Source: Leptospira adleri (GTDB lineage Bacteria; Spirochaetota; Leptospiria; Leptospirales; Leptospiraceae). From it: a DNA stretch of 34,996 bases. Below the pieces are notes generated by a model. It saw only the letters and a program-made list of their open reading frames with translations, did no database searches and was not told where the DNA came from. Of the stretch, positions 27,619 through 34,996 are shown in pieces (the stretch's first letter is position 1; every line of letters begins with the position of its first letter). The stretch is taken from positions 1 to 34,996 of the forward strand of contig NZ_NPDU01000046.1 in assembly GCF_002811985.1 (NCBI RefSeq). Direction: 5' to 3'. A program made the position numbers and the translations under genes.

Positions 27619-28182
27619 ATGAAACAGGATCTTTTCGACCTCATTCGAACTCACGCATACCGTTATTCCGAACAACCCTTCACCTTAGCTTCCGGCAAAC
27701 AATCCAGGCACTATTTTAATTGTAAGGAAATCACTCTTGTTCCGGATCGTCTCGAACTTCTCTGCAAATACATCGTGGACGAACTTCTTCCTCAGGCCGG
27801 AATTGTGAAACCGGAGGCTTTCGGAGGACTTACGATGGGCGCCGATCCGATCTGTTACGGGATCAGTTTGGAATTTAGAAAAAAGAATAAGAATGTTTAT
27901 CCTTTGATCATCCGAAAAACTTCCAAAGAACACGGAACAAAAAAGCTCGTCGAAGGCGCGGTGCACGCGATCAAAACCTGCGTAGTCGTGGACGACGTGA
28001 TCACAACCGGAGGTTCCACGATCCAGGCGATTCGAAGTTTGAGAGACGCGGGCGTCGAAGTCACTCAAGGGATTTGTATTCTTGATCGAGAAGAAGGCGG
28101 AATGGAAGCGATTCTTGCCGAAGGAGTCCGGATCTTTTCTATATTCAAAAAAAGTGATTTTGGTAATTTAGAACATGCGTGA
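27619..28182 (+). CDS. pyrE: Orotate phosphoribosyltransferase
   Basis: 187 aa. Joins orotate and PRPP to form OMP in pyrimidine synthesis. The N-terminus FTLASGKQSRHYFNCKEITLVPDRL is the PyrE pattern (F.L.SG..S..Y.d.k). K100 and K103 lie in the flexible loop RKTSKEHGTKK. The PRPP-binding motif CVVVDDVITTGGST is at 121-134. Length is normal. Ends overlapping the next gene by 8 bases (GAACATGCGTGA). Confidence 0.95.
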   Translation: MKQDLFDLIRTHAYRYSEQPFTLASGKQSRHYFNCKEITLVPDRLELLCKYIVDELLPQAGIVKPEAFGGLTMGADPICYGISLEFRKKNKNVYPLIIRKTSKEHGTKKLVEGAVHAIKTCVVVDDVITTGGSTIQAIRSLRDAGVEVTQGICILDREEGGMEAILAEGVRIFSIFKKSDFGNLEHA

Positions 28183-28882
28183 ATTCTTATACGATTCCGC
28201 GAGATTTCGCAAAAATCTTCTTCTGCGTTCGGCGGCGGTCATTCTTTTATATCTTTCCTTCTTAGCCTGGAATTTTCTAAAAGTTCCGGAAGAGGGAAGG
28301 AACGACTTCGTGAGAATTTTCGGCCTACTTTCGATCTTTCTCGGATTTCTTCTTTATAGAAATTTTTCAAGACAAATCCGTGTTTTAGAGGGAGCCAAAG
28401 TGGAATTGAGTCCGAATTCTTTGAAGCTCTTTAATTCCAAAGGGCAATCCTGGGAAACAAAACTCAAATCCGTAATTTCGATCGAAAGGGATGTCTTTCG
28501 TTCCTACGTACGATTTTTGATCTCCACAAAAGAGGACCAAATTCCGGTTCTCAACCTTCTGGATCCCGACTTGTTTCAAACGGAGCTGGAAAAACACACC
28601 GGTAAAAAAACGATTCTTACCGAAAACAAGGGCGGTTTTTTTCAGCCGAAAACACTTTTGTATTTTATCCCTTCCTTTGCGGTTTTGGCCGCGTCTTTTT
28701 ACAAACCTTTCGGAATCAAGATGGAATCTTTTTATCTCGTCGCGAACGTAAACGCGCTTCTGGTTGCGATCTACTTTCCGGAAGATAAGATCAAGATGGC
28801 GTTTTCCGCGAAAAGACGTTGGATTTTTCTTTTGGGCGCGCTATTGATCGCGCAGTGTGCGTTGTATTTAAAGCTATTCTAA
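28175..28882 (+). CDS. Membrane protein of unknown function, coupled to pyrE
   Basis: 235 aa. Four probable membrane spans, in two pairs: about 18-36 and 45-62 (SAAVILLYLSFLAWNFL; IFGLLSIFLGFLLY), then after a soluble loop with a PH-like strand pattern (KVELSPNSLKLFNSKGQSWETKLKSVISIERD) about 158-176 and 213-232. The layout recalls small YcxB/PH-domain-like membrane proteins, but I cannot confirm a family. The start codon lies within the pyrE end, so expression is coupled. Confidence 0.75.
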   Translation: MREFLYDSARFRKNLLLRSAAVILLYLSFLAWNFLKVPEEGRNDFVRIFGLLSIFLGFLLYRNFSRQIRVLEGAKVELSPNSLKLFNSKGQSWETKLKSVISIERDVFRSYVRFLISTKEDQIPVLNLLDPDLFQTELEKHTGKKTILTENKGGFFQPKTLLYFIPSFAVLAASFYKPFGIKMESFYLVANVNALLVAIYFPEDKIKMAFSAKRRWIFLLGALLIAQCALYLKLF

Positions 28883-28915
28883 TATTCTGTTTTTTGAATT
28901 TTTTTCTGAGCGAGT

Positions 28916-28940
28916 CGATGCGGTTACCGAAGCCGCATCG
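28916..28940 (+). terminator. Hairpin after the pyrE operon
   Basis: CGATGCGG (28916-28923) and CCGCATCG (28933-28940) form a perfect 8-bp GC-rich stem with a 9-nt loop, 34 bases past the upstream stop. No T run follows, so factor-dependent ending or mRNA protection is as likely. Confidence 0.5.
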
Positions 28941-29006
28941 TTAACGAAGGTTTTATAAAACGCCGCTTTTTGCTTCGTTGCGGTTTGGTTCGGACCGGGT
29001 TTTGTA

Positions 29007-29939
29007 TCAGAGCGTTTTTGATTTTCCGAGCAGATTGAGTTTTCTCTGGGTGAGTCTTCTGAGTTCTACCATTTCTTCCAGGTAGGACGCGAGGACTTTA
29101 TCGACGTGGATATTTTTCTCCATCTTTAAAAGACTTTCTCTGATCAAACGTAAGTGCTCCGCTTCTCCGACTTTTCCAGTGATGATCAATCTTCGGATGG
29201 TTTCGAATTCGCATTTTCGGAGATGAACCCGAAGAAGAAAGTCGATCGAAAATTTCGAAACCATTCTTCCCCAAGGACTGTTGGGATTTACGTTGTTTAA
29301 CGGATCTCCCATGCGATCCGTCGCGCGTTGGGAAGGGACCGGACTGAACGCGCTCGAAAAAGAATTGGCCGGAGTTTCTTCGCCGATATCTTTTCCTTCC
29401 GAAGGACTGCTTCCTTTGGATACGAGAATTTCCTCGAGAGCCTGGGTTCTGAATTCTTCCTGAAAGTCGTTCGGATTGTTGTTCATCATCCGTATGAATT
29501 CTTCGAGCATCACGGCGATGTTTACGATTCTTCCGATAGGCGTGTTGTTCAGTTCCCGAATTTTTGGAAAGAGTTCCCGAGCGATGAGTGAAGGGGATTT
29601 TTTTTTGTAATAAGTCGCTTCGTAAAGCCGTTCTAATTTTTTTTCCGCATAGTATTTGAGGTCGGCAAGAATTTTTAGATCCGCGTAAGCGTACGCGTCA
29701 ACGCCGGGGTCGCTCATCTTATTAGCCCTTTCTTCGGGCAACACGATTTTGATGACGAAGATAACCTTAGCTTCCCTCAGGGCTTCTATGATGTTTCGGA
29801 GATCTTCCGGTTCTCTCGAATAGAGAGCCATCAATTCTTTTACGAACGTATCGGAAGTCGGGATCTTTTCGTCGTCCTGAAGATTGACCTTCCGAATCTC
29901 GGATGCGATTTCTAAGGCGACGTCTGTCAGGCTCTTCAT
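29007..29939 (-). CDS. Uncharacterised soluble protein, 310 aa
   Basis: No signal peptide or membrane span. Mostly helical: residues 1-170 (DVALEIASEIRKVNLQDDEKIPTSDTFVKELMALYSREPEDLRNIIEALREAKVIFVIKIV) have a winged-helix-like feel, then a Ser/Pro-rich linker (about 175-215), then a helical C-terminal domain (FLLRVHLRKCEFETIRRLIITGKVGEAEHLRLIRESLLKMEKNI). Family not recognised; probably a conserved leptospiral protein. It follows the ABC permease by 81 bases on the same strand and may belong to that operon. Confidence 0.75.
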   Translation of the reverse strand: MKSLTDVALEIASEIRKVNLQDDEKIPTSDTFVKELMALYSREPEDLRNIIEALREAKVIFVIKIVLPEERANKMSDPGVDAYAYADLKILADLKYYAEKKLERLYEATYYKKKSPSLIARELFPKIRELNNTPIGRIVNIAVMLEEFIRMMNNNPNDFQEEFRTQALEEILVSKGSSPSEGKDIGEETPANSFSSAFSPVPSQRATDRMGDPLNNVNPNSPWGRMVSKFSIDFLLRVHLRKCEFETIRRLIITGKVGEAEHLRLIRESLLKMEKNIHVDKVLASYLEEMVELRRLTQRKLNLLGKSKTL

Positions 29940-30020
29940 AACGTTGGGAACATCCTAATCGAAAGTTCTTTTACAATCAAGTTGGTTTTCATATCCGATC
30001 CGCTTGTCTCTCGGACGAAA

Positions 30021-32510
30021 TCATTCTTGGCTGATTCTGAATCCGAGTTTTCGAAGAGTATACAACGGAACCAGGGCGGAAAGAATCCCGAGGATCGGTG
30101 ACAGAACGAGGAATACAACTGAAACTTCCGGATTCGCGGTGAACTTGAGAGTCCATCCGAAAGCGTTTTTGTTTACGACATAGAGTACGATCGGGGATAA
30201 AAGGAACGCAAGTAGAATGCCGAAACAGGTGGAAAGCACGGTGAGGAAAATACTTTCGGTCAAAAGAATTGTGCCGAGCTGTTTGTGATCCGCTCCCAGG
30301 TATTTAAGAATTCCTAACGTCATTTTTTTGGATATAAGATTGTGAAGAAGCGAAGAAACCAACGAGATCATCGCAATCAGAAACGCGGTCGTCTTGAGCG
30401 TGTTTAGAACGCCGAAAACCTTATCCACACCTTCCGTATAAATTTCCCTGAGTTCCTGCGAGTTTAACAATTTTAAGGAGGGATTTTGTATTAATATTTT
30501 CGATATCGCTTGTTCCGCTTCCTTTTCTTTCGCCGGTTCTTTTAAGAATATCTTGATCGAATTGTATCCGGAGAGTCCGAAAAAATGATCGTAATTTTTG
30601 ATATCCATCATGATCGTTCCGCGTTCGGAGAAAAAATGCTCCTTGATTCCGCGGATCCGAAATTCTTTCTTTCCGAATTTTGTCGAAAGAAACAATCGAT
30701 CTCCGACTTCGAAGTTTTGCAGATAAGCCATGTTCGACGAGATAAGAATTTCATTCTCATTGGTCGCGAGTTTTTCCGCTGCGTCGGGACGGTCGTATGT
30801 CGAAAAAGTATATGCGTGAATCGTAAAGTTTCCCCGATCCGTTTCCACTCTCGTGTTTACGCAAAAACCGTCCAAGGCTTTCACTTCCGAAAGAAGCGCC
30901 AGTTCGTTTAACAGCCAAAGAGGAACTCCGCCGTGGATTCCTGCCGCGAGATTCTGCTCGTTAATGATCGTAAACTCGGCCGGAAACTCCGAGTCCACCC
31001 AGTCGTTTAGGGATCTTCGATAACTGTCCGTAAGAATGGAAAGACAAACGACTAACGAAGTCGCGAGCATCAAAGTGGCGGAAGTGAGAGTGTTGCGAAG
31101 CGGTTGATTTTTGGTTTCCTCCAGGCCGACCTTCATAAAGACGAAGGATCGATCGGAACGATCTCCGATTCGAAAGAAAAAATTCGCGATCGTCCGAAAG
31201 ATCCAAGGGAAAGAGAGCGTGATTCCTATTACGATTCCTCCGATTCCCAAAAGACCCGTAATCGGAAATCTCCAGCGGACGGGAAAAAAGGCGATTCCAG
31301 TAAATGTGATGAATATTAGAATTCCATAAAATAATAATTTACTTTCGGCGAGGCGGTTGTTTCCGGACGAGGATTCTCTAAGGATCGTCACGGGGGATAT
31401 TTTTCCGGCCCGTAAAGAAGGAAAGGCGGCGGATAAAAACGAACCGATGATTCCGATTGCGAGTCCTAAGATCCAGATCGAAGGGGGGATCGATTTGTAG
31501 GTTTTGACGTAAGAAAGATCGGCGGACGCGGCTTCGGGACTAAAAAAATCCAATCTTGAAAAAAAGAATCCTAAACAGAGTCCGAGGACGCTTCCCGCGA
31601 TCCCCAAAAGAAGCGCCTGGGATACGAATAAAAGAAACGTATGACCGGCGCCGAGTCCCATCGTTTTAAGAATTCCTAATTCTTTTTCGCGGGCGATATA
31701 AAGACCTGACATCGTGTTGGAAACCATAAAGAACGCGATGATAAGCGAAATAAATGAGATCACCAAAAGATTGAGCTGGAAGGAACGGAGCGCGTTCCCG
31801 GATTTTTCGCGGATGTCGTCTATCGTTTCGATCCTATATCGATTCCCCAATTTTTTTTCCAAAATTTGTTTTTGGGAAGAATGGAAAGTTCTCGGCTGGA
31901 TCAAAAGAAAACTAACGTTTCCGCCGGTCTCGAACCGATCCATCGCGGATTCTATGTCTTCTAATAGAACGCTTCCCCCGTCGTTATCGATCGGTTTCAG
32001 ATTTTTAATCGCGAAACTTTTGAACTGAAACCCGAGCTTTGTCTCCGATTTGCCGAGTCTTTCGAAAAGACTCCGACTTATATAAATCGATTCCATAAAT
32101 TCACCGTTAGTCGTATTTTCGGAGATTGCGGATTTTGTCAAAGCTCCGCTTTCCTTTAAGAAGTCCAAACCCAAATAAACGGCACGGATTCCGTCTTCCA
32201 GAATGACTTCCTTTTGAAAACGAGGAACGATCTTTACGATCCAATCGAGTTCCGGATCGAGTGTAAGTTCACGGATCAGATTTGCCGGTAAGTTTTGATC
32301 CCCTTGGGAGGAAGTGATCTTGATCTTATATTCTTCCTGAAAATATCCCATGGCGAAGTCGGTGAGGCTTTTTTCAGCCTTCATTCCGTTCGCCGTCGTG
32401 GAAATAAAGAGGCCGACCCCGAGCGCGATTCCGGCTAACGCAAAAAACGCGGCTAACTTATGACTTCGAAAGTATTCGAATAGGAATAAGCTGTAGATTC
32501 GAAACGACAT
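30021..32510 (-). CDS. ABC transporter permease, FtsX/MacB type, two FtsX domains
   Basis: 829 aa. An N-terminal span at about 18-38 ([20 protein letters not shown]) leads a MacB-like periplasmic domain (about 45-240). A three-span FtsX block follows (about 250-375: [55 protein letters not shown]), then two or so extra spans around 390-435. A second periplasmic region leads to a final FtsX block (about 700-829: [46 protein letters not shown]). This ten-span, duplicated layout fits large export or lipoprotein-release permeases. It pairs with the LolD-like ATPase 6 bases upstream. Substrate unknown; lipoprotein or lipid transfer is possible. Confidence 0.9.
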   Translation of the reverse strand: MSFRIYSLFLFEYFRSHKLAAFFALAGIALGVGLFISTTANGMKAEKSLTDFAMGYFQEEYKIKITSSQGDQNLPANLIRELTLDPELDWIVKIVPRFQKEVILEDGIRAVYLGLDFLKESGALTKSAISENTTNGEFMESIYISRSLFERLGKSETKLGFQFKSFAIKNLKPIDNDGGSVLLEDIESAMDRFETGGNVSFLLIQPRTFHSSQKQILEKKLGNRYRIETIDDIREKSGNALRSFQLNLLVISFISLIIAFFMVSNTMSGLYIAREKELGILKTMGLGAGHTFLLFVSQALLLGIAGSVLGLCLGFFFSRLDFFSPEAASADLSYVKTYKSIPPSIWILGLAIGIIGSFLSAAFPSLRAGKISPVTILRESSSGNNRLAESKLLFYGILIFITFTGIAFFPVRWRFPITGLLGIGGIVIGITLSFPWIFRTIANFFFRIGDRSDRSFVFMKVGLEETKNQPLRNTLTSATLMLATSLVVCLSILTDSYRRSLNDWVDSEFPAEFTIINEQNLAAGIHGGVPLWLLNELALLSEVKALDGFCVNTRVETDRGNFTIHAYTFSTYDRPDAAEKLATNENEILISSNMAYLQNFEVGDRLFLSTKFGKKEFRIRGIKEHFFSERGTIMMDIKNYDHFFGLSGYNSIKIFLKEPAKEKEAEQAISKILIQNPSLKLLNSQELREIYTEGVDKVFGVLNTLKTTAFLIAMISLVSSLLHNLISKKMTLGILKYLGADHKQLGTILLTESIFLTVLSTCFGILLAFLLSPIVLYVVNKNAFGWTLKFTANPEVSVVFLVLSPILGILSALVPLYTLRKLGFRISQE

Positions 32511-32516
32511 CGGATT

Positions 32517-33218
<702 letters not shown>

Positions 33219-33545
33219 TTCTTATGATCAGACAGAAGAAAGTAGAATCGAGATCGTGAAAAGAGAAAAAAGATTTCGATTTCGTTTTAGAAAAGGAAAC
33301 TTTCAAATCAAAGTCTGTCATCGGGGAAGTTCTTTTTCTTTTTGAGACGTTCCGAATTCTTCCCTTAAAAACAAACGCCCGAAAATGTCCGCGAAACGGA
33401 ACTAGAAAGGGCGCGTGTTTGAAATCGATTCTTACGGCTCGTCCCATAACCTATTTTACTTTGTCAAAAGATCAAGCCGCAAGGTTCTGTCCCGGTTTCG
33501 GGCAGGTTCTTGTGAAAATTTTATTCTTTCGAAAATTTCGAACGA
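33219..33545. repeat. Spacer with repeat copy A (33440-33519)
   Basis: Copy A of an approximately 80-bp element reads CGTCCCATAACC ... GATCAAGCCGCAAGGTTCTG, then a hairpin CCCG-GTTT-CGGG (33491-33502, outer CTG/CAG arms), then AGGTTCTTGTGAAAA. It begins 26 bases beyond the SpoIID-protein stop. Copy B, inverted, is at 34846-34928. The rest of the spacer (33219-33439) should hold the promoter of the ABC operon; nothing specific is visible. Confidence 0.8.
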
Positions 33546-34670
33546 TTACCGAGTGATTCTTGCGAGTTCGATTCCGGGATAGTAGTGTCTGAGAATTTCC
33601 ACGTAGTTGTAGTTTTCTTTCGCCATTCCGAAACTTCCCCACTGACTCAAACCCACTCCGTGACCCGAACCCATTCCCTTGACGAGATATCCGTTGCCTT
33701 CTTTCTGAATTCCGAAACGAAGAGAACGAACCGGAGTTCCAAGAGTTTGTCTGAATTCTTTTCCGCGGATTCTTGCGGTTCCTTCGCTTCCCACAAATTC
33801 CATCAGATCCACGCGACCCGATCCGGTTCTGGATAATACTTGAATGGATTGGATTTCCCCGATCTTAAGGTTTGAAAATTTGGATACGATCAGATCTTGT
33901 GAGATCGTTTCCTTCCAATAAAAATTGTCGCCCGCACGATCGAACTCGGAAGCGACCGTGGGAAGATAAGGAATTCTTTTTCCGCCCCAGACGTTTTCAG
34001 GAGTTTCCGTCTTACCGCCGCTATTCGAATGAAAGAAGGCTTGGATCGGAGTTTCTTCGTAAACCGCCATCACTCCGGTAGTGTCCTGCACGGCTTTGGT
34101 CGTGGAAGGATGTTCTTTTTCCATGCCGCCGTAAACCTGCGAATTCGTTGTCGCCTCCACGTCGTAGAGCGCATTCTTTTTATTTAATATTTCGCGAACC
34201 GCATAAGTTCTCGCGCAGATCGCTTGCGCTTTTAACGCTTCGTTCGGCCAGCTATAAGGGACTTCGGAAGGAACGACCGCGTAGAGATATTCTTCCAGAG
34301 GTAAGGAGTTAACGATGAGCGCGGGTCCTTGACCTTGAGGAACCACAAAAATAGAACCTCGAACCTTTAAGGATTTATATTCTAGACCGAGGTTTTCTCC
34401 CGCAAAACGAATCGGCGCTTTCAGACGGGAGACGTCCAGAGAAATGAGATCGATTCCTTTTTTAATGAGAAGTTCGTTCGCGTCGTAGACGGAGATGATT
34501 CCTTCTCCCCGAATCTGAAGATCGCCTTCCGCTTTTCCGATCAGGACTCGAACGTCGTGAACGGATCGACTTTTGTAAGGCGGAGTCCAGGGACGAATGA
34601 TTACGGTATTACAACCCGTTTCCCAAAGAATTAAGAAGAGTGAGAAGGACAAAACTAGTTTTCTGGTCAT
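33546..34670 (-). CDS. SpoIID/LytB-domain protein, probable lipoprotein
   Basis: 374 aa. SpoIID-type domains cut denuded glycan strands of peptidoglycan (lytic transglycosylase) or stimulate amidases. Signal peptide [20 protein letters not shown] with a possible lipid-attachment C20 (position -3 is Glu, unusual). SpoIID core: [36 protein letters not shown] at 123-158, with E136 at the position of the catalytic Glu. Then [51 protein letters not shown], and [17 protein letters not shown]. Not a sporulation gene here; Leptospira do not sporulate, so a wall-remodelling role is inferred. AGGA ribosome binding site. Flanked by inverted repeat copies. Confidence 0.9.
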   Translation of the reverse strand: MTRKLVLSFSLFLILWETGCNTVIIRPWTPPYKSRSVHDVRVLIGKAEGDLQIRGEGIISVYDANELLIKKGIDLISLDVSRLKAPIRFAGENLGLEYKSLKVRGSIFVVPQGQGPALIVNSLPLEEYLYAVVPSEVPYSWPNEALKAQAICARTYAVREILNKKNALYDVEATTNSQVYGGMEKEHPSTTKAVQDTTGVMAVYEETPIQAFFHSNSGGKTETPENVWGGKRIPYLPTVASEFDRAGDNFYWKETISQDLIVSKFSNLKIGEIQSIQVLSRTGSGRVDLMEFVGSEGTARIRGKEFRQTLGTPVRSLRFGIQKEGNGYLVKGMGSGHGVGLSQWGSFGMAKENYNYVEILRHYYPGIELARITR

Positions 34671-34955
<285 letters not shown>

Positions 34956-34996
34956 AATGGAACTGGAAGGATTCTTTTCGTTTCTTATAAGAATCA
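34956..34996 (+). CDS. Possible start of a gene running off the window
   Basis: An ATG at 34956 opens MELEGFFSFLIRI to the window edge, with GAAG just upstream. Thirteen codons are too few to support a gene; listed only so the edge is not overlooked. Confidence 0.15.

Overview
The window reads as chromosomal DNA of a spirochaete of the genus Leptospira, probably a member of the pathogenic lineage with medium GC. The evidence is the gene content: a DUF1564-type protein, leptospiral lipoproteins, Cys-rich exported proteins, a bactofilin and a hinge-poor SMC. It is backed by the codon style and by intergenic DNA full of short dispersed repeats. The species is an inference that I could not check. 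There is no phage, no intact insertion sequence and no CRISPR array; most of the window is housekeeping genes in short operons.

Layout. 1-2441: 3' part of smc (+). 2553-4233 (-): a DUF1564-like gene downstream of a REC/HD-GYP response regulator. 4882-6823: thiG-thiH (+). 6824-7342: repeat-rich spacer. 7343-9084 (-): small Cys-rich exported protein, tRNA-Met(CAU) and an unknown 428 aa protein. 9412-10833: glnA (+), followed by a strong terminator and a 134-bp-period tandem repeat. 11254-11982 (-): exported protein. 12260-13871 (+): short DsbD-like protein and a small membrane protein. 13872-14607: second repeat cluster. 14608-16712 (-): lgt and a membrane-anchored M23 peptidase. 16766-18295 (+): pcnB-like nucleotidyltransferase, convergent with 18292-20549 (-) recJ and bactofilin. 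20700-20850: another copy of the 134-bp repeat. 20892-22058 (-): an iron-alcohol-dehydrogenase fold without metal ligands. 22141-23981 (-): lipoprotein-rsmI-flgM-like operon. 24103-24804 (+): anchored unknown protein. 25190-25533: decayed higBA-type toxin-antitoxin locus. 25567-27504 (-): nadE, divergent from 27619-28882 (+) pyrE plus a membrane protein. 29007-33218 (-): LolD-like ATPase, an 829 aa FtsX/MacB-type permease and an unknown protein. 33546-34670 (-): SpoIID-domain protein, flanked by inverted copies of an approximately 80-bp repeat.

How the genes fit together. Envelope biogenesis is over-represented: Lgt (lipoprotein acylation), LolD/FtsX-type transporter, M23 peptidase, bactofilin, SpoIID-domain protein, DsbD-like thiol reductase and at least one lipoprotein. 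Bactofilin and the M23 peptidase lie about 3.5 kb apart and are plausible partners in setting cell shape.

The most unusual signal is non-coding. A short palindrome with core GAGTTCC (GGAACTC on the other strand) occurs at least 14 times, nearly always between genes. Its flanking arms change while staying complementary, and copies are spaced at about 72-76 bp or exactly 134 bp. It bounds two families of longer repeat unit. Other points are a GlnA with Phe at the usual adenylylation Tyr, a probable pseudo-enzyme of the Fe-ADH family, and a PcnB with a long RG/N-rich tail.
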